DNA of 64,000 nucleotides from Apodospora peruviana (Eukaryota; Ascomycota; Sordariomycetes; Sordariales; Lasiosphaeriaceae): assembly GCA_033439685.1 (NCBI GenBank), contig JAUEDM010000006.1, positions 2,170,001 through 2,234,000 of the forward strand, read 5' to 3'. The translations under genes were made by a program, and so were the position numbers. The notes under the pieces are model-generated. The model made no database searches. It was given only the letters and a program-made list of their open reading frames with translations, and had not been told where the DNA came from. The stretch's first letter is position 1; each line of letters begins with the position of its first letter. Of the stretch, positions 12,226-23,082 are shown piece after piece.

Positions 12226-14155
12226 GGTTATATGTTATATGTAGTAGTGGTACCTGTACAGCCCAAGTCATGACAGCTACGCAGACTCGCATGTGATGCT
12301 AGGGAAAGAGTCCGACAGTTGTAGCCCGAGAGCAAGCTGTTAATCGATCGCACAGTCAGCATGACAATGACGATCACAAAACTCCTGTGGAGGAGAGTGG
12401 CAGCGAATAGAAATTGTTCCATCCACCCGGACGAGATATTTACCTGTAGATTGGCATTAACACAGCACTTGCCAGTTAGGAGGAGTGTGTCTCGGAGACC
12501 CCGCGAACTTCTACTCTCGTTGACAACCACGAAGATCGTGCTTGAGATTGGAGCAGCTCTGTTCTGGTGTATATGCTGGGGACATATGCTTGGCAACGAG
12601 TCCGTTCAAAGTCTGCTCTAGTCAGATGCTGTCGTGAGCCGTTGATGTGCACTTCATAAGTCCCTTCAAGACCTACCATAGTTGTGGTATCTTTTCCAGG
12701 GTTTATAAGTAGTGTAAGGTAGGAGCAGGATCAACTGAATCGCCTTTTATCTAGCCACATATTCTGCTCAAGACACACCTTCCACTCTCTACCTTGGAGT
12801 AACAGGGTTATTGGTGTGCTGATCGTCTTTCAAGTCCCTTATCCACCCCGAATCAGCCCTTAATATGCGATAATATCACGGTGAAAGAAGCTTACTGTTG
12901 TTGTCTCTACAGCTAGTGGGCTAGTAATTATGGAACACGGTTGTCATTATAGCAGGCAGGCCCTGGCGACGAGGAAACAAAGATGAGGTTTATTAACCGA
13001 AAGCGTATTACATATTTTCTATTCCGAAAGGAAGAAGACCTCAACAACCCATTAATATGTTCAGTCGAGGAGAGAAGGCTGAGTACCAGGCACCCGCGGT
13101 ACCTTTAGGTCCGATAGGCAAGTAGTCAAGCCCATATTTTGAATATGCAATCTCTTCGGCCCGTTTTGACTGGCTCTCTTCAACCTCAGATCTCCAAGAT
13201 GAGCGGGAGGATCCATCTTAACTAAAACTGATGTACATCGGACATCTATCCCACCTGGTGATCAGCGGAGAGGGGACCATGGCAATGGTTGCATACATGA
13301 ATTAAGCTCGGCGACAGTGGAGAACATCAGCCCTGATAGCGACGAGCCTCTCCAGTCAGCGCTGTGATGGTAAATGTGTCAACCCGGACAAGTGGCCAAG
13401 TTGTCCAAGTTCTTCGCATGGATCTATGCACCGGTATTTTTGGATAGCAGCTGCTTCCGTCACCTATCCTTCTCAGACACCCGACAACCGTGTCGTGACC
13501 TGAACACGCAACCTGGTTGTCGGTGCGTGATTCCGTTATCTCGACATCCAACCTACCTTCACACCACCCGCAGTCTTGGCCGAGGTCATTATCGCATTTG
13601 AAAGCTCCATAATGGATGGTAATCTTAAATCTGTGGGTTGTGCCCAATACGGTTTCACCCAGCTTTTGTCCTGTCAGTCTCGTTACGGTCGTGACTCGTG
13701 AAGATGAAAGGAGGGATCGGAACAACCCCAGAGACTCGAGAGATAACTACATCGGCTGTGCGTGAGGCAAGCACCGCCTCTGTCGTCTTTCTATTCCAAA
13801 AACAGTTAAGACTTCCCCGTAATCATCCCTAGCTTCAGAACGACCCGGACTCCAGGATCGACGAGCCTCTCGAACGAGGACCGGCCCCTGAACCGTGCGT
13901 TCGTGGGGGAATCCCTTCGACCGTGATGAATCGAGGACCCCCTCTGCCCCTGTAATAAACACACGAGTCACGAGTGTTCAGCTGCTATGCCCAGTAACTT
14001 TGCCGGCCGGGATTTATCGATGGCGGCTCGATATCTGGGGGCCGGGATCGTGTTGCCGTCTTCAGATTGTCAGATGCCTCCCGAGTTAGAACCTTGAGGT
14101 TGTCAAGCCAAGCCTGAAGAAACTTTGTCAAGGGAATCACCATCATGTGTACGGA

Positions 14156-14887
14156 TTACACACAACCCAAGTCCAGACAGGGCTCAGCGTAAGTGTACGA
14201 TCCGTGAAAACTATTCACTGAAGATGGGGATATAGAAAAAGCATCTATCTGCTGGCTAGCCACAGACCCGCCAGTCTGGTTGGTGGTGTTTGGTAGTGTC
14301 GCATTTGAGTCCAGTTCAGAAGCTACATAGAGGCACGATTTCGAGGGGCAGGTGCCAAAGTCCAGTGGGGTGTTGTCAGTCGCCAAGTCGAATCTGCTCC
14401 GGTTGCAGTTCCCGTTGGACGTGTGGGCAGCGAGGGTGAACGTAGCACGGTTGATACATATGGAGTAGAAAAGGCATAGGTTGGTTGTTGCAGACCCTCC
14501 CTGCATAATCATGGTTCTTTGTTGTTGGCGAGGCATATCAAAGCCAACAAGAACAGTCGACAAATGCCTCACCGAAGGTAAGGTACCGACGAGTTGGAGA
14601 GATGGAGGGGTAACGGTACCGAGAGGTGCAATCGTGGCGGTCTCGCCCAGTGATTTGGAAGCGCCATTCTTGTGTAGCGTGAGCCTTGTGAAGTTGCGAG
14701 ATGGCTGCCACACGGGAGATGAACTGTCCATTCCATGTGACGCTGCATAGCACTCCGAGGAGTTACCTACGGCTCCGGACTTGCGGGAGAGGCCGGGCGA
14801 AAGCGGCAGCGACTTCAAGCGGTCCCGTGATAACGCCGGGTTTACTGAGAATATGCGCGATTTCGAGGTTGAAAATAGGATCAACAT
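14156..14887 (-). other. unrecognised open frame, possible gene remnant
   Basis: An uninterrupted 243-codon frame that begins at an ATG and ends PCLDLGCV before a stop. It is Ser/Thr/Asn-rich with several cysteines and NXT-type sequons (NATLPNTTNQT). It lacks a signal peptide or any family motif I recognise. It sits alone in the gene-poor tract. It could be a relic of a secreted protein, a lineage-specific gene, or a chance frame. Confidence 0.2.
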
Positions 14888-16349
14888 ATCAAGAAACCGA
14901 ACGGATCCATGGCCATTATCGTTGTCTCTTAAATCTCTGCTTGTCGCTCAGGCAGTCCGGTACACTGGCGGTCTGGTGGTGGGCTCGACCTTTTGGACTT
15001 GGCTGGTGGGGTGCTGGAATTCGAGATCAAGGGTTCAAATGCTGGCAAGGATATGGATTTGGCATCGATAGCGTCAAACCCCCAAAGCGGCGCTTCTCTC
15101 AAGCCCGATCTGCACTGACATGGAACGGCTAGCCACTCCTTGGCTTGCAACAACATGTCAAGCAGGCGTGGAAGACGTTGACCAGATACGTACCCTTTCG
15201 TGTCCCTTGCTTTCTCGACGAGGAGGATGGAGATTCAGTGTTGACATATGCTCGTTTCCTTGCTCTCTGTACAAGACCATCCAACGAAGGAAAGACAAGA
15301 TGCCAGGAGAGACCCGGACGGAGCAGCTGATGAGAGAGTCCCTCTTCTTGTTGAGCAGGAGCTGCTTGTGTGGGGTTGCCCCCACGCTGCCCTCTCCCAG
15401 TTCCTTCCCGTCAGTCGCCTCAGTCATCCCAGTTGCCCACCAGCAGTTGCCCAAGTTCCTCGAATTCTCCAGTGTCCCTTCCCTCTAAGTCTAGACTTAA
15501 TGAGAGACTGCCCGGCCGGCAGCAGCAGTGAGTGGCACCAGTGGCAGCACGAGACAAGCCGACGCAGACCACTCGACGCGTGGAAGAAAGCAATGCCAGG
15601 ACGAGATCTGCCGGGCAGGCGTGACTGATCTCGAGCTTTGGCCTGGAGCCTTCACATCTCCTGCCTCTGAAGCGGGGCGATGGCGCGTCTCTCCGACTGT
15701 CAACTGAGAACGAGCACTTGAGCAGCTTCATCCCGCGTCAAGTGGCGCTTGCTGCACTTCGCAGCATTTGAGACCACCCAGATAGGGCGGGCCAAACAGA
15801 AATCGAGTTGCTTATCTCTTCCCCAACCGTTGGCCAATCACGCCGGTCCTAGTCCCAATACAGGGGTCTTCCAACTGTCTTTTGCTTCCAAGCCTTCTGA
15901 TATCGGTGATGGAGCGGAGACACGAGGCAGGCTTTCATGCACCGCTGGCGACAAAAACCATTCGCTTTGCGAGATTTCATGTGTTCGAGAACGGACCTGG
16001 CACATCCTCCACGTTCCTTTTCCTCCCAACTGGATGGTCGTCCCGGGGAACCCAGGCATGCCAGAGCCCACCCCCAGCCAGACGCACATCTCTTGTAGCC
16101 CAGGCTGTCTGGGGCATCAAATCGCCCTTGACTGGCGAGGGCGGCCAAATGTGGGTTCACACCCCCCATCCCCATATCATATATACGGGATGGTTGAACC
16201 TCCTTCAGCCGTGGTCTTGCTCTGTCACTTCCTAGACCTTCTCTTGGTACTACTGTTGTCCTCTACAATATATTTCCTTGGGAATGCTCCATCAGTCTGC
16301 CGAGTAATAGCAGCACCAGTGCTCGCCGTTACCAGGTCAGCAAGTGATA

Positions 16350-18215
16350 ATGTGGTGGGATCCGGATACGATTGATAGAACTGTCACGAGGCAGTTCGTC
16401 TGCAACCAGCTCCTCCCCGAGGAGATCAAACGCTTGGACAAGCCTCTCGGCTTCGGTGACGGCTTGACGGACGGTACCTACTGGGAATGGATCGACCAGA
16501 AGGCGAGACGCATCTTTCTCATCCTCGTCGATCTCGGCGTGCCTGACCAAATTTTTGGCGTTATTGACGACTCATGGGACGACGAGGACCTCCCCATTGC
16601 CCGCGACCAGGTGGAACGCCTGGCCTTGACACCAGCCAAGGACGAGAAATCCGAGAGGAAGTTCTACTACCGCCAGTTCTACTACTTGCTCCGACCCCTC
16701 CAGAAGGGCGAGCATGCTGTATACCAAGACAATGAGGTGGTACCTTTGGATGTCGTCGAGAAGAAGCAGGCCCTTGCCCCAGTTCACAGCAACCACGTCG
16801 ACAGAGTTGTCCTCCCTAACCATCCCGGAATGGTCTTCTGCCGTCGTCGGATTCCTCTTGGGCCTGGTGGCGGACCGGGCTCTCTGTGCCCGGAGGACTT
16901 TCTGTACGAGGTCAACAGTATCAAAAACGTGCAGAACCAACACTTGATCTCGTACTGGGGATCATACGTCTATCAAGGATATGGCTACATTTTGTTCACC
17001 CCAGCCACGGATTATACGCTCAAGTCTTTCCTGACCACCACGTCAGCCTCGATAAAGCACATGGATAAACAGGAGCGAAGGCGACTTGTCATGAACTGGA
17101 TTCTCTGTCTGGTTGATACTCTCTGTTATATCCACAACCGCGGCCTTTCCCACGGGAATATCAAGCCGTCAACTATCCTGTTATCGCACGACAACCAGGT
17201 TCACTTTGCCGATTTCACCCGCTTCAACGCCGAGGTCTTTGCAGGCATGACGGACAAGACTTCCTTTGACAAGGAGTCGTACGACTACGCAGCCCCTGAG
17301 CAGTGGTTCCGGCCAACCTCAGGAGGACCTCCGAGCCCAAACTACCGCAGATCAACCATGGCCTCATTCTCTACCTCCCCAGATACCCTCAACTTCTCCA
17401 TCAGTCGCTCAATGACGGACCACGGAGGTAACAGCCCCATGGCTTTGATGCACGCACCCACTCCACAGCTCAACCCACAAGCCGCCGACGTCTTCTCTCT
17501 GGGTTGTGTTATCCTGGAACTCTTGAGCTTCTTGCTCAAGAAACATGGCCGACCGTTTGCCACATATCGCGCAGCAAAGCATAAGAGCCCCGGCCGTGGC
17601 GGCGCGGTGTTGGACTCTTCGTTCCACAAGAATCTCGGTCAAGTGGAGAGTTGGATGACACAACTGGCCAAGGACGCTCTGAAGAAAGATGACGAAATCT
17701 TCAGGGGGTTTTCTCCAATGTTGCATCTTGTTGAGCGCATGTTGTCGCTTCACCCGATGGAGCGGCCGGCAGCCCAGGATGTTCAGACCAGAATGTATCA
17801 AATCCTAAGAGACGTCTGCGGCATCTCGGAGCCGCATTGTGTACACCAGTACGGTGGCTGGGATTTCGGTATTGGAAGCTTGAAGTTGAACTCGCCCGCG
17901 TTGCCCAGGAACGACAGCTATGACACCATGTCAATCATGACAAAGCGCAGCAGCGGCTCGCGCGACTCTGACCACAAGCGCACAAACAGCGGCGGCAGCC
18001 TGCGCCGGTCCGAGAGCGTCCGGGAGGCGCCCGAGCGAGAGAGGAGCATGACGGCGAGTGACCTCGGCAGCAGCGGGTTTCAGGCGATCAAGAACTTACG
18101 GATGAGAAATAAGGTGAGGCCATGGCAGGCTCCAGTCTACGCAGGTAATTATGAACTCCCTCAACTAATATGGCGTGTAACAACCGAACAGACGGAAACT
18201 GACGAAGGCGTGTGA
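16350..18215 (+). CDS. protein kinase-like protein, predicted pseudokinase
   Basis: Predicted 595-residue protein. Exon 16350-18113 plus a short last exon 18192-18215 (ending TETDEGV) are joined across a 78-base intron, which is a multiple of three and could be retained. Residues 1-110 form a fungal N-terminal domain (FGDGLTDGTYWEWIDQKARR, DLGVPDQIFGVIDDSWDDEDLP). The kinase fold follows: CIHNRG-like helix E region, SHGNIKPST in the catalytic loop, FADFTRF at the DFG position, YAAPEQW as an APE motif, and DVFSLGCVILELL. The catalytic HRD aspartate is replaced (HGN), DFG is DFT, and no VAIK lysine is clear. The C-terminal 90 residues are Ser/Arg-rich and basic. The frame upstream of 16350 stays open to 16311 past AG acceptors, so an unseen 5' exon is possible. 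Confidence 0.75.
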   Translation: MWWDPDTIDRTVTRQFVCNQLLPEEIKRLDKPLGFGDGLTDGTYWEWIDQKARRIFLILVDLGVPDQIFGVIDDSWDDEDLPIARDQVERLALTPAKDEKSERKFYYRQFYYLLRPLQKGEHAVYQDNEVVPLDVVEKKQALAPVHSNHVDRVVLPNHPGMVFCRRRIPLGPGGGPGSLCPEDFLYEVNSIKNVQNQHLISYWGSYVYQGYGYILFTPATDYTLKSFLTTTSASIKHMDKQERRRLVMNWILCLVDTLCYIHNRGLSHGNIKPSTILLSHDNQVHFADFTRFNAEVFAGMTDKTSFDKESYDYAAPEQWFRPTSGGPPSPNYRRSTMASFSTSPDTLNFSISRSMTDHGGNSPMALMHAPTPQLNPQAADVFSLGCVILELLSFLLKKHGRPFATYRAAKHKSPGRGGAVLDSSFHKNLGQVESWMTQLAKDALKKDDEIFRGFSPMLHLVERMLSLHPMERPAAQDVQTRMYQILRDVCGISEPHCVHQYGGWDFGIGSLKLNSPALPRNDSYDTMSIMTKRSSGSRDSDHKRTNSGGSLRRSESVREAPERERSMTASDLGSSGFQAIKNLRMRNKVRPWQAPVYAGNYELPQLIWRVTTEQTETDEGV

Positions 18216-20834
18216 TTGCTGCAGAAATGAGTGTTGGGTGAATATTTGAAACGATAATCGGAGTTTGGGATATGAACTCCACTTGCTGGTGATAATCCTT
18301 ATAGCTGGTGATTAGCATAATGATTGGGACGAAGCTTATGAGATTAAGATTTAATCATTGTGATGGGGATGGACAGGTCGGTGCTGGTGCTTGGTGCTGG
18401 TTTAAACTACACAGTAGCAGGGCTCAGGTCCTTTACTTGCTTTCATGGTCAGGATACGGATGGATTGGGATGGATGGATATTCCGACACATGTCATTGTT
18501 TTCACGACCTGTTTCTTGGAGGCTCAATCACCTTGGAGCCTCGTGTCGTCTTTAGGATGCGTGGATACCCCTTTTTGTTTTGCAGAAAAAATAAGCAGTT
18601 TTTATTCGGCTCGCAAGAGTACACATATCATCTAAACTTTAGTATAATTGCAATAACTTTCAACAAAGACACTTTTCATAATGCGTGTTGCCACCTTTGA
18701 GCCTAGACAGAGAGCGAAACATCAACAAATCTGCTAGGAAGCTGCATCATGGATTGTTTAGATGCGTTATGTAGCTAATACGGATATTGCAATAGCAGCT
18801 GCCAGTGGCTGACTGGCCGGCTTTAACGCACAGACGGCACGCACGTGCGTTATGTGGACCGCGTTGCCCGAGGTTGCCCGATGACGTGTGTGACAACGCG
18901 GAAAAGGGCCTCTTCAAATGTTGCATTGACAAGGCGACACCAGGATTTTGGACCTTGCGTACGATTCACCTTTTCGGTCTGGAGGTGCGCAGGTTCGAAA
19001 CGAGGATCGGAATACGGAAATATTCTCCATGATATACCTACACGTATACATAGGTATAATTCCCAAATAATTACGGATTACTAACTGCGTTCAGTTTTCA
19101 AGTTTCCCGGTTTTCTTGGAAATGAATTTTGTTTCAAGAGAAATGAATCGAATCACCAACAACCTATTGGGACGACATTCGGATGCCACAGCCGCGGCCG
19201 GAAGCCTGACAGACAGTCAGACACAGATGGTGGCGTATGGTATTCAACGGCGCGACGTCGTGCCCGACCACCGCATTGCGGTGTGAACGCGGGGACGAAG
19301 GAGGCGGCGTATAACGGCAAAGTTCATGGGGTTGGACTCATCCAAAGCAAGAATTTCGGATTCGGGTAGGTGACACAAATATTTTGGGTTTGTTTGTTTG
19401 TGCCGGTGTCGTGCTCGTGCTTCGCGCAAAGAGAAGGTTTGACATGGTGAGAGCTACTTCAAAAATGTTTTCCACCCGGCCCCGGGCAACCAACCCGCAA
19501 AAGTCCCAAAATAGTGTACGCATCCGTCAACAAACTGGTATAATGCGGATTTGGATCAGACGAGAACGGACGGCGGTCGATCAGTCGACGCTCTGCAACT
19601 TTGCATGCATGGTGGCAGCTGTCAGTGGACGATCATCAATGTGAGATGGCCATTTCCTCCGTGTGTCGACGACACACAGGTACGGATTACACACCAAAAA
19701 GCTTGGAAGCGGCCGGATGAATTTGATCGTATCCTGCTGGTTCCCTCCAAGAGGCAAAAGACAAGATAATGAATGGGAAATGGCGAATCTGGTTCGTCCC
19801 GAAATGGGAGAAATGGCAGTTTGGACCTGTGGACCAATCGGCCGTCCAAAATGTGGCCCACTTCGCTGTCCGGGCCTCTGGAAGCGGCCACTGATAGCTC
19901 CTGGAGAGGTCTGTAATCGGACCTTCGACGCGTCCTGTTTGTTAGCTTGGTGCTTATGACGGGTGGGGTGACATTGCAGCAACAAGAGCTGCAATGTAGA
20001 GAGTTACTTTGGTTACCCTGTTTTTGCAAGGCGAAATCAAGGTACCTTTATTTGCCTGTGCTTTCGTTGACCAGGAAGCTCCCAACGGGATGGGCAAAGA
20101 AGCCCTGCCTTGGTTTTTCTTGGAGCTCCACTTTTCGCGTCTTGATTGTGCCTTGAGCCTCTTTTTTTCTTTCTCGATTTACGATTGACAGGGGAGATAG
20201 CCAAGGAAGTGGCCCTGTTGTTGGCGTGCTTTGGGACGCTTCTTGTCTGGAGATACGGTACCGCATACCTTTTAGGTTGTAATCTGTGTACAGGAATACC
20301 GGAGTGTCCAACCACCCCTCCATTTTTATTATTTACTCTCTTGATCTTCCCTTCCGCACCTCACACCTCCCTTCGTAGTTGAACATCGAAATTGCTCGCT
20401 GGTACGGATAGTTGCTGTCGCTTTCGCCTGTAGCAAGAACGTCGTCTCTCGTTATCGACGTGTCGAGCTATCCACACCCGTTTACGTATCGAGATCGAGC
20501 TTGGCAGGCGCGCCGCCCCGAAGCTTACGGCCCCACGTCGACGACTACACTCGCCGTCTATTGCTTGTTTAAGCTTTGCTCACGTCCATTGGACTTTCCC
20601 CGTGTTTTTCTTACGTCCGAAGTCGCGATTGAGGTTGGAAAGAGAAACGGGAAGGAACTAGTTGCTTGTTTTGGATCTTAGGACGTCTAATTCTACGTCC
20701 TGCCGACTGCCGTCGCGAACCTGCATCCTCCATCAATCCCATCTTTTGGTTATAGACTCACCCGACCACGACAAACATCTTCGTTATTGCATTGTTTTTA
20801 TATTTGAGCATTAGCTGTTCGTCAACCAAGCATC
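18216..20834. other. long intergenic region upstream of the GH72 gene
   Basis: 2.6 kb with only short frames. The left half holds the 3' flank of the pseudokinase gene. The right half (about 20.3-20.8 kb) is CT-rich and is the likely promoter and long leader of the GH72 gene. Nothing else was recognised. Confidence 0.55.
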
Positions 20835-22302
20835 ATGAAGCTCTCTTTACTCTCTTCCGCCGTTCTCGGCGTGGCGGCAGTAAATGCGCTGGAAGTTATC
20901 GAGGCCAAGGGCAATAAGTTTTTCGACGCGAAGGGAAATCAATTCTTCATGAAGGGTAAGCAGGTCGTGGAATAGTCATTGTGTATATTTCGAAGCTAAC
21001 CGTGCCTCAGGAATTGCATATCAACTGACGCCAGGTGTGTAATTGGATCTTTCTCCGTTCTAGCCTCCCCAGTACCGCGTTCTCACATCCGTGTAGATGA
21101 TCCGCTTGTGGACGCCGAGCAATGCAGTCGGGATGCCTCCCTGATGAAGACGCTTGGCGCCAATTGCATTCGTGTCTACCACGTTGACCCTTCAAAGGAT
21201 CACTCCAAGTGCATGGCCACCTTTGCTGATGCGGGTATCTACACCCTCATTGACCTGGACACGTTCGACACATACATCCTCCCTGTAGGTGCCCATGCCT
21301 CTGTTTTTGCTTAGAATCGGTGCTAAAACAATGGCTTCGCCACAGAATGACCCTTGGTGGAATCAGACCCAGCATGACAGGTACGCGGAGGTGATGGATG
21401 CCTTTATCGACTACGACAACGTGCTCGGATTCTTTGTCGGCAACGAGATTATCGCCATGGCAAACCAGTCGCAGGCTGCACCCTTCATCAAGACAGCTTC
21501 TCGCGATATGAAGGCATACCGAGACAAGAAGGGCTATCGCAAGGTCCCCATTGGCTACTCGGCTGCCGACATCGCGGAGCTTCGACCTATGCTCCAGGAT
21601 TACCTGACGTGCGGCGGCAATCCGGCGGATAACGTTGATTTCTTTGCCCTCAACTCGTACGAGTGGTGTGACCCGTCGAAATACGAGACATCGGGCTATG
21701 CCAACCTGCAGAAGGGCGCTGAGAACTTCCCGGTCCCCATCTTTTTCTCGGAGACTGGGTGCAACGTGCCAGGCCCTCGTCTCTTTGACGACCAGGACGC
21801 CATCTTTGGCCCCGAGATGGTCGATCACTGGAGCGGTTCCATCGTGTACGAGTGGATTGAAGAAGCTAACCACTATGGTCTGATCTCGTACGGCCCGAAG
21901 GTCGAGCCAACTGTAACTGGCAAGAACATCGAGGGTGAATTCACGCGCGCCGGCACGCCCACCCCTGTCTCGCCCGACTTCTACAACCTGAAGTCCAAAT
22001 GGGCCACAATCACCCCTAAGAGTGTGGCCCTCGCCGACTACAAACCAACCGCTCTCTCGACAAGAGATTGCCCCACCTCGACTGCGAGCGGTTGGCTGGT
22101 TAACGGGAACGTTGCATTGCCCACGGTCGGCGAGACATACAGCGGTACTTTCACCCCGGCTCCGACTGCTAGCAACACTGATACTGCTGGGAATGCGGCT
22201 TCGCCATCGTCTACCAACAACCCTGCCCCGGTGAACAAGGAGATTGCTGGCATGAGCGCTGGACTTGTGGGTGTGATGCTTTTCTTCACATTCTGGCTCT
22301 GA
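20835..22302 (+). CDS. GPI-anchored beta-1,3-glucanosyltransferase, GH72 (Gel/Gas family)
   Basis: Cell-wall enzyme that cleaves beta-1,3-glucan and rejoins the new reducing end to another chain, acting outside the plasma membrane. Four exons, 20835-20955, 21011-21034, 21097-21284 and 21346-22302, encode 429 residues. The second exon is only 24 nt and supplies the conserved IAYQLTP. An N-terminal signal peptide (about 1-19, ending VNALE) is clear. Catalytic acids are E145 in FFVGNE and E247 in FFSETGCN, as expected for GH72. NSYEWCDPSKYETSGY is also a family signature. The protein ends in a Thr/Ser/Pro-rich linker and a hydrophobic tail (GLVGVMLFFTFWL), consistent with GPI attachment. It lacks the cysteine-rich CBM43/X8 module, so it belongs to the Gel1-like GH72- group. 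Confidence 0.96.
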
Positions 22303-23082
22303 TACGCAATTTCTTTCTCGATGGACTAAAATATGTTTGTTGAGCTGGTACTTGTGCGTTTCATTCGCTAGAGTTGAAGTTGTTATCGCATCTCATATCT
22401 GGCATGTTATTCTTTTTGCGAGACCGAGCTAGCTCTCTGCATCTCATGAGGAGAGACGAGATTTGGAATCCGGTGTTTGGGTTTCCGGACCAGGAGTCTT
22501 GGTGATGAAGGGCGAAAGAAAGGAAGGCAGAGCCAAAATCATGGACGACCTTCAAGAGTTTCGGTATGATAATAATGGGCAACGAAGGGGAATTTGGCGT
22601 TCTGGTTTTTCTTTTCTTGTTTGTCATGGTTGATATCCATGGGGGTTGTTAAGTGTTTTGTTCATGCCACACAAACACGCATACGTACATAGTAGCATTA
22701 TCATGCACGGAGGACACGAGCTGGGACTGAAACCGTCGGTGAATATGTCCATATAGGACGCGTTGATATTGTGCATATGGAACATAGGCTAGTTAGCATG
22801 GTACGACTAGTTATTGGGACTTCGACCGGGACTGGTGGAATAATGGGAACATGAATCAATCTACAAGTCAGCTATGTGTGTCTGCATGTATGCTCATCTT
22901 CTTTCACTGACTAATGTGGAGGAATTATAAAGGAGAGCCGCCAACTCTGACGTTCATAATTCATCACTACTAATGGGGATACATAATAGAAAACGGTAGT
23001 ACAATAAAAGGTAAATAACATGAATAATAAATACCAGCTAATTAGTCCGCAGTCTAGGTACCGGTACCTAGGGAGGTAGATT
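22303..23082. other. intergenic between convergent GH72 and RGS genes
   Basis: 780 bases holding the two facing 3' flanks. The right end (about 22.95-23.05 kb) is AT-rich. No gene is seen. A perfect palindrome at 23054-23071 is listed separately. Confidence 0.6.
23054..23071. repeat. perfect 18-base palindrome next to a stop codon
   Basis: CTAGGTACCGGTACCTAG is fully self-complementary. It lies 12 bases beyond the stop codon of the leftward RGS gene, in its 3' UTR. A role in RNA structure or 3' end formation is possible but untested. Confidence 0.7.

Larger units (their letters stand above)
11240..16349. other. gene-poor tract
   Basis: About 5.1 kb without a convincing gene. The first 2 kb is visibly AT-rich, with many short stop-broken frames. 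It contains a spaced direct repeat (12151-12225) and a 9-base inverted repeat, CCGACAACC at 13481-13489 with GGTTGTCGG at 13515-13523. The only long frame is 14156-14887 on the minus strand, listed separately. The last kilobase (about 15.3-16.35 kb) is CT-rich in places and probably holds the promoter, leader or an unfound 5' exon of the pseudokinase gene. The pattern suits decayed repeats, but no transposase or reverse transcriptase remnant is recognisable. Confidence 0.55.

Noticed and set aside
16344..16352. GTG start for the pseudokinase frame
   Set aside because: A nuclear fungal gene would not normally start at GTG. ATG at 16350 or an upstream exon is more likely.
15749..16375. 208-codon frame upstream of the pseudokinase
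   Set aside because: It is out of frame with the kinase and lacks conserved sequence; probably leader or promoter DNA.
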